Assembly (NCBI GenBank): GCA_004557655.1
Contig: SFGJ01000013.1
Coordinates: 1-40,712 of the forward strand
DNA from: Clostridiales bacterium
Lineage (GTDB): Bacteria; Bacillota; Clostridia; Oscillospirales; Oscillospiraceae
Length of the DNA stretch: 40,712 nt
Direction of reading: 5' to 3'
Positions 31,707 to 39,734 of the stretch are shown piece after piece. How positions within the stretch are numbered: the stretch's first letter is position 1; each line of letters begins with the position of its first letter. Made by a program: the position numbers and the translations under genes. Below the pieces are notes generated by a model, which was given only the letters and a program-made list of their open reading frames with translations, was not told the DNA's origin and did no database searches.

Positions 31707-33017
31707 ATGAATCCAAAAAACACACCCCGGGCGGTCGCACTGCTGCCCATTGCCGTTTTCCTGGCTCTGTATCTGGGATTGGGCATCGTACTGGAGTATG
31801 TGCTGAAGGTGGAGATGGGCTTTTACCAGATCCCCATTGTAGTTGCCTTTTTGGTGGCCATTCTGGTGGCGTGCCTTCAAAACCGAGGCGTTTCCTTTGA
31901 TGAAAAACTGACCCTCATGGGGCAGGGCATCGGTGACAAGAACATCGTCACCATGATCCTGATATTCCTGGCAGCGGGCATCTTCGTGGGTGTCACCGGC
32001 CGCAGCAGTGCCGAGGCCGTGGCCTACTTCCTGCTGTCCATCGCCCCGGCCAAGCTGGCGGTGGCCGTTTTGTTCGTAGTGGCCTGCTTCGTGTCCATGG
32101 CCATGGGTACCTCCGTTGGCACCATCACCCTGCTGACCCCCATCGCCGTGGCCGTTTCCAAGGATTCCGGTTTCAGCCTGCCCCTGTGCGTGGCATCCGT
32201 CATGGGCGGCAGTATGTTTGGCGATAACCTGTCCTTCATCTCCGACACCACCATTGCCGCCTGCTCCACCCAGGGCTGCCAGATGAAAGACAAGTTCCGG
32301 GCTAACTTCAAGATTGCCCTTCCCGCGGCGCTGGCAGCGCTGGCGCTGATCGTGGTCATCTCTCTTCAGGTAGATGTGACCCAGACCCCCTCCGGTGACC
32401 ACAACCTGCTGCTTCTCATCCCCTATGTGCTCGTGCTCATCGGCGGCATCGTGGGACTGAATGTGTTCGTGGTGCTGCTGGTGGGTATTGCCGCCGGCGC
32501 CGCCATCACATTGGCCACCGGGCAGGTAACGGCCATGCAGCTTATGGGCAACATGGGTTCGGGCGTCAGCGGTATGTCCGAAACCATTCTGGTGACGCTG
32601 CTCGTGGCTTCCCTGTGCGGCCTCATCCGGGCCTACGGCGGCTTTGAGGCGCTGCTGGCAGCTATCCGCAAGATATTCCGGGGCAAACGGGGCGGCCAGC
32701 TGGGTATCGGCATCTTGGTTGGACTTATGGATATCTCCACAGCCAACAACACCGTGGCCATCGTTATGGCAGGCCCTATCGCCAAGGACATTGCCGCAGA
32801 GTACGGCATCACCCCCAAGCGTTCGGCCTCCGTTCTGGACACCTTCTCCTGCATCTTCCAGGGCATCATCCCTTACGGCGCCCAGATGCTGGTGGCCATT
32901 TCCGCTTGCGCCACACTGGGCTTCACCATCAGCGCCTTCGACATTATTCCGCTGCTGTTTTACCCCATGTTCCTTTGCCTGTCCAGCTTACTGTTCATTG
33001 TGTTTGACAGGAAATAA
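31707..33017 (+). CDS. Na+/H+ antiporter NhaC family protein
   Basis: A 436-aa membrane antiporter of the ion-transporter superfamily, with about eleven membrane helices. Family segments include ASVMGGSMFGDNLSFISDTT with its charged Asp residues in the ion pathway (near 165-180), GLMDISTANNTVAIVMAGP and FQGIIPYGAQML. It is expected to exchange sodium, or an organic anion couple as in malate/lactate antiporters, for protons; the exact substrate is unclear. The ATG at 31707 has GAGGAGA six bases before it. Monocistronic, with promoter and terminator of its own. Confidence 0.87.
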   Translation: MNPKNTPRAVALLPIAVFLALYLGLGIVLEYVLKVEMGFYQIPIVVAFLVAILVACLQNRGVSFDEKLTLMGQGIGDKNIVTMILIFLAAGIFVGVTGRSSAEAVAYFLLSIAPAKLAVAVLFVVACFVSMAMGTSVGTITLLTPIAVAVSKDSGFSLPLCVASVMGGSMFGDNLSFISDTTIAACSTQGCQMKDKFRANFKIALPAALAALALIVVISLQVDVTQTPSGDHNLLLLIPYVLVLIGGIVGLNVFVVLLVGIAAGAAITLATGQVTAMQLMGNMGSGVSGMSETILVTLLVASLCGLIRAYGGFEALLAAIRKIFRGKRGGQLGIGILVGLMDISTANNTVAIVMAGPIAKDIAAEYGITPKRSASVLDTFSCIFQGIIPYGAQMLVAISACATLGFTISAFDIIPLLFYPMFLCLSSLLFIVFDRK

Positions 33018-33024
33018 TCCCGAC

Positions 33025-33058
33025 AAAAAAACAGGAGGAGCAACTGCTCCTCCTGTTT
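33025..33058. terminator. Bidirectional terminator between antiporter and iorB
   Basis: Perfect stem AAACAGGAGGAGCA / TGCTCCTCCTGTTT with a two-base loop, A run before and T-rich sequence after, between convergent genes. Confidence 0.88.
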
Positions 33059-33069
33059 CATTATGTTTT

Positions 33070-33657
33070 TTAAAGGGCTTTCCGGGCAGCCTCACGGCCG
33101 GCACGGAAGGCTTTGAGATTCAGTTCCTTGACCTTGGCGGGCACGGTCTCGGCCACCACTTCCTCCCAGTCGATTTCCGGACAGCCCAGCGCGTCGCACA
33201 TGGCACCGAAAAGCACCACGTTCATGCACTTGGCATTGCCCAGCTCAATGGCGATTTCGCCAGCCTTGAGGGCGATGGTCTTGAAATTCTTCTGCATGGC
33301 CTCCAGACAGCCGGCGGGATATTCCTCCTGTCCGGCGGCGATGGTAAGGGAGTTCATCTCATAATCGTTGATGACGGCCACGCCGGAGGGCTTCAGGAAC
33401 TCGGCGTAACGCACGGCTTCCATCTTCTCCAGAGCCACCAGAATATCGGCCTCTCCTTTGCCGAACACAGGGGCGTAGACCTTCTTGCCCCAGCGCACCT
33501 GGGTGGACACGCTGCCGCCCCGCTGCGCCATACCGTGAACTTCGCTCTGCTTGACATCGTATCCGGCCTTCATAAAGCCGTTGGTCATGATCTTGGAGAT
33601 CAGGATAGCGCCCTGACCGCCAACGCCACACAGCAGCACACTCTTGACATCGGACAT
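33070..33657 (-). CDS. iorB: Indolepyruvate:ferredoxin oxidoreductase, beta subunit
   Basis: A 195-aa gamma-domain type subunit of indolepyruvate ferredoxin oxidoreductase. The N-terminal VLLCGVGGQGAILISKI is the conserved glycine-rich segment, followed by the EVHGMAQRGGSVSTQVRWG motif of the POR gamma family. With IorA it oxidatively decarboxylates aryl pyruvates from Trp, Phe and Tyr to aryl-acetyl-CoA, reducing ferredoxin. The ATG at 33657 lies one base after the iorA stop, with GGAGG upstream; in-frame codons upstream belong to the iorA region. Last gene of buk-iorA-iorB. Confidence 0.95.
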   Translation of the reverse strand: MSDVKSVLLCGVGGQGAILISKIMTNGFMKAGYDVKQSEVHGMAQRGGSVSTQVRWGKKVYAPVFGKGEADILVALEKMEAVRYAEFLKPSGVAVINDYEMNSLTIAAGQEEYPAGCLEAMQKNFKTIALKAGEIAIELGNAKCMNVVLFGAMCDALGCPEIDWEEVVAETVPAKVKELNLKAFRAGREAARKAL

Positions 33658-33658
33658 C

Positions 33659-35431
33659 TTACATTTCCTCCTTCTCGATAGCGTCAAACGGGCAGGCCTG
33701 GGCGCAGACGGTGCAGCCCACGCACTGCGTAGCGTCAATGAATGCCTTGCCATCCTTCAGGGATACGGCGGCACAGCCCACCTTCAGGCAGCTCTTGCAG
33801 GAGCGGCACTTGTCGGGGTTGACCTTGCAAAGGGCCTTTTCGTGTTTCACGCGCTTAATGAGGAGGCACGGGCGGCGGGTAACGATGGCAGGATGCTTAC
33901 CCTCATTGAGAGCGGCCACAGCGGTATCCACAGTGTTCTTCATGGCGGTGAGATCCTGGGGATCCACAGTCAGCACGGGATCGAAGCCGTAGGCGGTAAA
34001 AATCTTTTCCACGGAAAGCATGGCAGAGGGATCTCCCTGCAGGGTGAACCCGGAGCCGGGATTCTCCTGGTGGCCGGTCATGCCCGTGATGCGGTTATCC
34101 AGTACGCAGGGGATCATGCGGCCGTTATTCCAGATGATTTCAGCGGCACCGGTCATGCCGGAATGGAAAAAGGTGGAGTCACCTACCACACCGAAAATGA
34201 CCTTATCCGTGACACCTTCCTGCTCAAAGGACTTGGAAATACCCATACCGGCGGAGAAACCGCCGCCCATGCAGATGCAGACATCCATGCAGTTCAGGGG
34301 AGGCGCCACGCCCAGCGTGTAGCAGCCGATATCGCCGGTGACCACATAGTTCTTGTTTTTGCTGAGAGTGTAGAAGAAGCCGCGGTGGGGGCAACCGGGA
34401 CACAGTGCGGGAGGACGCTTGGCTACAGCCTGATCGGGTGCGATGCAGTCGGCCTTCTCGCCGAAAATGCGCTCACGCACCAACTGGGTGTTCAACTCAT
34501 ACATATTGCCGATGAGCTCCTTGCCCACGCAGGGGATGCCGGCGGCCTTGATCTGATCCTCCATGAAGGGCTCCAGCTCCTCGATAACATAGAGCTTTTC
34601 CACCTTCTTGGCAAAATCGGCAATGAGCTTCATGGGCAGAGGGAATGTAAGACCCAGCTTCAGGAAAGAGGTTCCCTCGGGGAACACTTCCTTGGCATAG
34701 GTGTAGGAGATGCCGGCCGTAATAACGCCGATCCTGCCGTTGCCCAGCTCCAGCTTATTCAGCCCGTTCTCCACGGCGGTGGTGCAGCCATACTCTGCCA
34801 GCTTTATAAGCCGCTCCTCCACCAGAGGATGGTTGGCGTAGGCGTTGGCGGGAACGCACACGAACTTGCGGGTGTTGCGGGCGTAAGGTTTTGCGGTAAC
34901 CTCGGTGCGCTCGCCGAACTCCACCAGGCCCTTGGAGTGGTTCACGCGGGTGGTGGTGCGATACAGCACGGGTGTGTCGAACTGTTCGGAAACCTCGCAG
35001 GCCAGAGCCACGAAGTCCTTGCATTCCTGAGGATCAGAGGGCTCGATGCAGGCGATCTTGGCGGCGCGGGCATAATGGCGGTTGTCCTGCTCGTTCTGAG
35101 AGCTGTGGCAGGAGGGGTCGTCAGCGTTGACGATGATGTAAGCACCGCCCACACCCATGTATCCGGCGGTGAACAGGGGGTCAGCGGCCACATTCAGGCC
35201 CACCATTTTCATGGTGGTCACGCTGCGGCTGCCGGCCACGGAAGCGCCGTAAGCCACTTCCGTGGCGACCTTCTCATTGGGAGCCCACTCGCAGTACAGA
35301 CTGTCCTTGTACTGGGGCAGCTCCTCCAGAATTTCGGTGCTGGGCGTTCCGGGATAAGCGGAAGCGACCTTGATACCGGCTTCGTAGATGCCACGCGCGA
35401 TGGCTTCGTTACCGGACATCAAATGTTTCAT
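33659..35431 (-). CDS. iorA: Indolepyruvate:ferredoxin oxidoreductase, alpha subunit
   Basis: A 590-aa TPP-dependent catalytic subunit. The N-terminal POR domain has LMSGNEAIARGIYEAG and AYPGTPSTEILE. The TPP/Mg site is GDIGCYTLG ... CMGGGFSAGMG with VVGDSTFFHSG. The C-terminus bears two ferredoxin motifs, CRSCKSCLKVGC and CVGCTVCAQACP, with the first in the variant spacing usual for IorA. Reaction: aryl pyruvate + CoA + oxidised ferredoxin to aryl-acetyl-CoA + CO2 + reduced ferredoxin; strictly anaerobic. The ATG at 35431 is eight bases after AGGTGG; an in-frame GTG overlaps that site. It follows buk by 58 bases. Confidence 0.96.
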   Translation of the reverse strand: MKHLMSGNEAIARGIYEAGIKVASAYPGTPSTEILEELPQYKDSLYCEWAPNEKVATEVAYGASVAGSRSVTTMKMVGLNVAADPLFTAGYMGVGGAYIIVNADDPSCHSSQNEQDNRHYARAAKIACIEPSDPQECKDFVALACEVSEQFDTPVLYRTTTRVNHSKGLVEFGERTEVTAKPYARNTRKFVCVPANAYANHPLVEERLIKLAEYGCTTAVENGLNKLELGNGRIGVITAGISYTYAKEVFPEGTSFLKLGLTFPLPMKLIADFAKKVEKLYVIEELEPFMEDQIKAAGIPCVGKELIGNMYELNTQLVRERIFGEKADCIAPDQAVAKRPPALCPGCPHRGFFYTLSKNKNYVVTGDIGCYTLGVAPPLNCMDVCICMGGGFSAGMGISKSFEQEGVTDKVIFGVVGDSTFFHSGMTGAAEIIWNNGRMIPCVLDNRITGMTGHQENPGSGFTLQGDPSAMLSVEKIFTAYGFDPVLTVDPQDLTAMKNTVDTAVAALNEGKHPAIVTRRPCLLIKRVKHEKALCKVNPDKCRSCKSCLKVGCAAVSLKDGKAFIDATQCVGCTVCAQACPFDAIEKEEM

Positions 35432-35489
35432 GATGAATTCCACCTTTCAATTATTTTATCCGAAAACATTTTACTTTGGAATAACGAAA

Positions 35490-36545
35490 TCAATATACGC
35501 CGGCTTCCTGCTCTCCATGGAGCACACGCAGGGCGCCCTCAGCCAGAGAACGCATTTCCTCCTCACCGGGCAGCCGGATAATGGGCGCGAGCTTGGCGAC
35601 ATACTTGGAAATATCGTTGCAGAAAAACTCCTCATAGGCCATACCCGCAGTGTAGACAATGGCGTCCACATCAAAGTGCAGCACGGCTGCCATAGCGCCG
35701 ATATCCTTGGCAAGCTGATAGACCAGAGCCTCATAAGCCTGCACGAACTTGGGATCACCCTCCACTACCTTGGCGCAGATCTCCCGGAAGTCCGTGGTGC
35801 CCACATAGGAGAACATACCGCTCTGGCGGCCGAAGATCCTCTTGACCTCTTCCTTGGACTTGCCGGAATAGCAGTAGTTGATGAGAGCGTTCACCGGAAG
35901 ACTGCCGCCGCGGTCCAGGCCCATGGCTCCTTCATCCTTGACATTAAACACATCCACTACGCGGCCATGGTCATGAGCCGCCACGGACACGCCGCCGCCC
36001 AGATGGCACACGATGAGTTTGACATCCTCATAGCGCTTGCCCATCTGTTCCGCCGCCTTGCGGGCGGTAGCCTTCTGGTTCAGAGCGTGGAACAGGCTCT
36101 GGCGCCTGAACTCCCGGAAGCCGCTGACATGGGCAACCTCGGTCATTTCGTCCACACACACAGGATCCACAAAGAAAGCAGGAATTCCCACCATGTCTCC
36201 CAGCTTCTTGGCCAGATATGCGCCCAAATTGGAGGGATGCTCCCCGTAGGGCGCCTGCTCCACATCGCGCATCACGGCTTCGCTGACGGCGTAGGTGCCG
36301 GAGGGGATGGCCCGGTACAGGCCGCCCCGGCCGCACACAGCGTCAAAATCGGACAACTGATAGCCGCTCTCCGCCACCGCATCCAAAATGGCCTTCTGCC
36401 GGTAGTCCGCCTGATCAATGACCCGGTCAAACTGATCCAACTCCTGTGCGGAGTGGTCGATGCCCTTTTTGAAGACCTGCTTGTCTTCGTCGAACACAGC
36501 GATCTTTGTGGAAGTTGCGCCGGGGTTGATGACCAAAACCTTCAT
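35490..36545 (-). CDS. buk: Butyrate kinase
   Basis: A 351-aa acyl kinase of the ASKHA fold, converting acyl-phosphate and ADP to the acid and ATP (or reverse). N-terminal phosphate loop VLVINPGATSTKIAVFDED, the central IVCHLGGGVSVAAHDHGRVVD segment and GAMGLDRGGSLP match butyrate kinases in length and order. No phosphotransbutyrylase gene is adjacent. Placement ahead of iorAB suggests that it may also serve branched or aryl acyl phosphates from amino acid breakdown, which is inference. A good promoter (TTGACA-18-TATAAT) lies upstream. It is the first gene of the unit. Confidence 0.93.
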   Translation of the reverse strand: MKVLVINPGATSTKIAVFDEDKQVFKKGIDHSAQELDQFDRVIDQADYRQKAILDAVAESGYQLSDFDAVCGRGGLYRAIPSGTYAVSEAVMRDVEQAPYGEHPSNLGAYLAKKLGDMVGIPAFFVDPVCVDEMTEVAHVSGFREFRRQSLFHALNQKATARKAAEQMGKRYEDVKLIVCHLGGGVSVAAHDHGRVVDVFNVKDEGAMGLDRGGSLPVNALINYCYSGKSKEEVKRIFGRQSGMFSYVGTTDFREICAKVVEGDPKFVQAYEALVYQLAKDIGAMAAVLHFDVDAIVYTAGMAYEEFFCNDISKYVAKLAPIIRLPGEEEMRSLAEGALRVLHGEQEAGVY

Positions 36546-36636
36546 CCGTTTCTCCTCCTCTTGTCCTCTCTCATTTTATAAAGCCACAGGGTCAAAAATG
36601 CCGAATGTTTCACCGAATTATTTAATGAACAATTTT

Positions 36637-36666
36637 ATTATAGTCGTCCCCCCGGGCATTTGTCAA
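36637..36666 (-). promoter_or_regulatory. Sigma-A promoter of buk-iorA-iorB
   Basis: Minus strand -35 TTGACA (36666-36661), 18-base GC-rich spacer and perfect -10 TATAAT (36642-36637), about 92 bases before the buk start. Confidence 0.8.
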
Positions 36667-36705
36667 TGCTCCCGGAACTAATTTTCGAATCTTGGCAGAA
36701 CAGAC

Positions 36706-36746
36706 AAAAATAAGAAGCTCATGCTGGTAAAAACAGCATGAGCTTC
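36706..36746 (-). terminator. Terminator after the TetR gene
   Basis: Minus-strand stem GAAGCTCATGCTG / CAGCATGAGCTTC with a seven-base loop, followed by TTATTTTTG, 14 bases past the TetR stop. It separates the regulator from buk. Confidence 0.88.
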
Positions 36747-36759
36747 GCACTGACCTGTA

Positions 36760-37365
36760 TTATTCTGTTTCCAGGCCCCGCAGTAAAATCCGCGCCATGC
36801 GGCGGCCCTGCTCGGCCACGTCAAATCCCTCCTGATAGATCCGCCACTCAAACAGCGTGCCCCGGTGCAGCACCACCAGGTCCTCCACCACCTCATCCGC
36901 GTCATAGGACGGATGAATGCTTCCCTCCTGCCGGCACAGGTCCACCAGTTCCCGCAGCAACCGGTAATACACACGCTTGCCATTCTTTTGCAGCACCGCC
37001 TGCTCCGGATAGCGCAGACCGTGGATAAACGCTTTATAGAGCATCTCGTCCCGGGCGCTGATCTCCAGAGACTTTCCCACAAAGTCCAGCAGCTTTTCCC
37101 GACCGGAGGAGGCCGTGTTCGCAAGATATTCCCGCTCCAGCTCCGTGTAGGCCTCATCTACCATCTGGGTCACCTGAATGGCCAACTCGTCCTTGCTCTT
37201 AAAATAATGATAAATGTTTCCCACGGAGCAGCCCACCGTCTGGGCTATCTCCTCTACGGACACATTTTCAAAGCCCTCCCGGTTAAAGAGGGTCAAAGCA
37301 GCGCTCTGGATCTTTGCCCGCATCTCCAATGCCTGCCGCTTACGGGGTGTCAGTTCCTTTTTCAT
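36760..37365 (-). CDS. TetR/AcrR family transcriptional regulator
   Basis: A 201-aa one-component repressor. The N-terminal helix-turn-helix is clear (ALTLFNREGFENVSVEEIA then VGCSVGNIYHYFKSKDEL, about residues 22-62). The C-terminal helices form a ligand/dimer domain whose ligand is unknown. It has its own promoter (TTGACA-17-TATGAT) and terminator and lies just upstream of buk-iorAB in the same direction, so control of that unit or of the neighbouring 37532 gene is possible but unproven. Confidence 0.92.
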   Translation of the reverse strand: MKKELTPRKRQALEMRAKIQSAALTLFNREGFENVSVEEIAQTVGCSVGNIYHYFKSKDELAIQVTQMVDEAYTELEREYLANTASSGREKLLDFVGKSLEISARDEMLYKAFIHGLRYPEQAVLQKNGKRVYYRLLRELVDLCRQEGSIHPSYDADEVVEDLVVLHRGTLFEWRIYQEGFDVAEQGRRMARILLRGLETE

Positions 37366-37400
37366 AAACTAAAATCTTACCTCTATAAATGATTTTTTAC

Positions 37401-37429
37401 ATCATAACCGAACAGTACAGGAATGTCAA
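37401..37429 (-). promoter_or_regulatory. Sigma-A promoter of the TetR gene
   Basis: Minus strand -35 TTGACA (37429-37424), 17-base spacer, -10 TATGAT (37406-37401), about 36 bases before the start codon. Confidence 0.78.
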
Positions 37430-37531
37430 GGCACAAGAAAGCGGCAAAAGGAAAAGTTATATTGGGTACTGGTAATTTCCTCCGCGGGCGTGTATAATGA
37501 AAGAACTATCTACCGAAAGGGGAGCTATCCC

Positions 37532-38125
37532 ATGGAAGAATCTCGCAGTTTCGGCTATCTCTGCCCCCACTGCAAAAAGCCCGTACTGGCTCAGCGGACC
37601 CGCTTTGCCCTGTCGGCAGCCGCTGTACGGATAGAATGCACCTGCGAAAAATCCGAGCTGCGGGCAGAGACGGACGGCCTGCGCTTCCGCCTGTGGGTGC
37701 CCTGCGGCCTGTGCGGTGAGACACATCAGGCGGAGCTAAGCAACGAGGCCATGCTGGACGGCCGCGGCGTAGGCCTTGCCTGTCCCAAAACCAAGCAGCT
37801 GTGCTGTTATATCGGGGAGCAGGCCGAGGTGAAAAAGGCCATGGCCGAGCTGGAGCTGCGGGCGGAAAAGGACCGCTGTGAAGCTCCTGAGGCCTTCACG
37901 GACAATGTGATCATGTACGAGGTTCTCTCGGAGCTGAAAGAAATCGCCGCCCGGGGCGGCATCGGCTGCACCTGTGGCTGCCGGCAGTATTCCATCGCCG
38001 TGCACCGGGGCGCGGTTGATCTTATTTGTAAAGACTGCGGCGGCAAGCTGCGTCTGCCCGCCGCCACAGACGAGGACTTAGACCGCCTTTGCTGCCAGAT
38101 GAAGCTGACTATCCACGGCGTATGA
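37532..38125 (+). CDS. Multi-CxxC zinc-ribbon-like protein, unknown function
   Basis: A 197-aa soluble protein I do not recognise, with repeated cysteine pairs that look like metal knuckles: C11/C14, C36/C38, C58/C61, C91-C92, C146/C148/C150 and C166/C169, plus C187-C188. The cysteines alternate with short beta-rich stretches; residues 98-118 are probably helical (KKAMAELELRAEKDR). It resembles a chain of zinc ribbons, possibly a zinc-binding scaffold. The ATG at 37532 follows AGGGGAG, and TATAAT lies at 37493-37498 although the -35 is poor. A CDF metal transporter gene starts 22 bases after its stop, hinting at a link to metal handling. Confidence 0.78.
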   Translation: MEESRSFGYLCPHCKKPVLAQRTRFALSAAAVRIECTCEKSELRAETDGLRFRLWVPCGLCGETHQAELSNEAMLDGRGVGLACPKTKQLCCYIGEQAEVKKAMAELELRAEKDRCEAPEAFTDNVIMYEVLSELKEIAARGGIGCTCGCRQYSIAVHRGAVDLICKDCGGKLRLPAATDEDLDRLCCQMKLTIHGV

Positions 38126-38147
38126 CCGCCGGAAAGGGGTACATAGT

Positions 38148-39317
38148 ATGATCGAATTTCTCGCCCGACTGTTCATCCGCAATCGGGATGCTCTGGCTCC
38201 CTCCGCCCTGCGGCAGGCCTACGGCCAGCTCTGCGGGCTTGTGGGCATTTGCCTGAATCTGTTCCTTTTTGCCGTTAAATTCTTCGCCGGGACCATCAGC
38301 GGCTCCATCGCTATCACCGCCGACGCCTTCAATAACCTCTCCGATGCCGGTTCCTCGGTGGTGACTCTGCTGGGCTTCCGCCTGGCCAACCGCAAGCCCG
38401 ACCCGGAGCATCCCTTCGGCCACGGCCGCATGGAGTACATATCCGGTCTGGTGGTGGCGGGACTTATTTTGCTCATGGGCGTGGAGCTGGGCAAGTCCTC
38501 GTTCGATAAGATCCTCCATCCGGAGGAGATCGCATCCTCCCCCCTGGTGCTGGGTATTCTGGCCCTGTCCGTGGCGGTGAAGCTTTATATGTTCTACTAT
38601 AACCGAACTATTGGTAAGAAAATCAACTCCGCCGCCATGAGTGCCACTGCCGTGGACAGCTTATCCGATGTCGTCGCTACCACCGCTGTGCTCATTGCCA
38701 CTCTGATAAGTCAGTTCACCGGAGTGTTGGTGGACGGTTGGGTGGGTATGCTGGTGGCCTTGTTCATCCTGTACTCCGCCTATAAGGCCGCTCAGGAGAC
38801 CCTCTCCCCCCTGCTGGGTCAGACCCCGGAACCGGAGTTTGTGGAGCGCATTCAGCAGATCGTTCTGTCCTATCCCGAGGTGCAGAATCTCCACGACCTC
38901 ATTGTCCATGACTACGGTCCCGGCCGTGTGATGATCTCTCTCCACGCCGAGGTCCCCGCCGACGGCGACCTGCTGCAGCTTCATGACATCATCGATAACA
39001 TTGAACATCGCCTGCAGCAGGAGCTGGGCTGCATGGCTGTGATCCACATGGATCCCATTGCCGTAGGGGACGAGCGCACCAATGCGCTGCGCATGGCTGT
39101 TGCGGAACAGGTGAAGACCATCGACCCCCGGCTCACCATTCATGATTTCCGCATCGTTCCCGGCCCCACTCATACCAACCTCATCTTCGACACCGTGGTG
39201 CCCTATGATGTGAAACTGCCCCACGACCAGGTGCAAAAGCGTATCGGGGAGCTGGTGCGGCAGATGGACGGCAATTACTTCGCCGTGGTGCAGATCGACA
39301 ACAGCTATGTCCTGTGA
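38148..39317 (+). CDS. Cation diffusion facilitator (CDF) metal transporter
   Basis: A 389-aa divalent-metal/proton antiporter, exporting zinc, manganese or iron. The transport-site residues are D59 and D66 (ADAFNNLSDAG) in helix 2 and the DSLSD motif in helix 5 (ATAVDSLSDVVAT). HPFGHGRMEY (88-97) is the conserved loop. Six membrane helices are followed by a cytoplasmic domain (about 215-300) and a further C-terminal extension of roughly 80 residues. The first site has Asn where zinc transporters often have His, favouring Mn or Fe, but specificity is unproven. AAGGGG lies eight bases before the ATG. Confidence 0.92.
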   Translation: MIEFLARLFIRNRDALAPSALRQAYGQLCGLVGICLNLFLFAVKFFAGTISGSIAITADAFNNLSDAGSSVVTLLGFRLANRKPDPEHPFGHGRMEYISGLVVAGLILLMGVELGKSSFDKILHPEEIASSPLVLGILALSVAVKLYMFYYNRTIGKKINSAAMSATAVDSLSDVVATTAVLIATLISQFTGVLVDGWVGMLVALFILYSAYKAAQETLSPLLGQTPEPEFVERIQQIVLSYPEVQNLHDLIVHDYGPGRVMISLHAEVPADGDLLQLHDIIDNIEHRLQQELGCMAVIHMDPIAVGDERTNALRMAVAEQVKTIDPRLTIHDFRIVPGPTHTNLIFDTVVPYDVKLPHDQVQKRIGELVRQMDGNYFAVVQIDNSYVL

Positions 39318-39351
39318 AAAACACCCCTGACCGCGTGGTCGGGGGTGTTTT
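39318..39351. terminator. Bidirectional terminator after CDF gene
   Basis: AAAACACCCC / GGGGTGTTTT outer stem with GACC/GGTC inner stem and a GCGT loop, directly after the CDF stop and just before the convergent ArsC-like gene stop. Confidence 0.88.
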
Positions 39352-39358
39352 GTGGGAT

Positions 39359-39694
39359 TTATTTCCATTCTTTCCAGATCTCCGGGCAGTAGCCCACGGT
39401 AGCCTGCTTGCCGTTGCGAACGATGGGTGCGTTGAGTATCGCCGGACAGTCCGCAATGCGCTGGTCTACGGCCTGAGGCGGCACATACTGCAGACCCAGG
39501 TCCTCGTACTCGTCGCATTGGGTATTGACCAGAGCCTCAAACCCCACCGCCGCTTTCACGCTGCGGTATTCCCCCAGAGACAGCCCCTTGGTCAGCAGGT
39601 CAATATACTGGTACTTGATGCGCCGCTCCTTGAACCAGCGCTCGGCCTTCTTGCTGTCATTATTCTTTTTAGAGCCAAAAATCTGAATATTCAC
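39359..39694 (-). CDS. ArsC/Spx-fold protein lacking the N-terminal cysteine
   Basis: A 111-aa protein with the thioredoxin-like fold of the arsenate-reductase/Spx/YffB family. The opening MNIQIFGSKKNNDSKKAER fits the family, in which the active-site loop normally reads KKC or CxxC; here N11-N12 replace the cysteine. The cis-proline region APIVRNG and the C-terminal helix remain. Cysteines remain only in the second half (C60, C83 and C103). Thus a thiol reductase mechanism of the standard kind is unlikely. The GTG at 39694 is seven bases after GGGG, better placed than the ATG at 39700. Small, monocistronic, divergent from the sirtuin gene. Confidence 0.82.
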   Translation of the reverse strand: MNIQIFGSKKNNDSKKAERWFKERRIKYQYIDLLTKGLSLGEYRSVKAAVGFEALVNTQCDEYEDLGLQYVPPQAVDQRIADCPAILNAPIVRNGKQATVGYCPEIWKEWK

Positions 39695-39734
39695 GGTCAT
39701 ACCCCTTTACTACATTGAAACGGAGGATTTTTCT

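Noticed and set aside
33644..35581. A 645-codon open frame opposite iorA.
   Set aside because: Shadow of iorA, low-complexity His/Gly composition and no ribosome binding site.
38126..38150. A separate promoter for the CDF transporter.
   Set aside because: The gap after the 37532 gene is 22 bases and holds only a ribosome binding site, so co-transcription is simpler.
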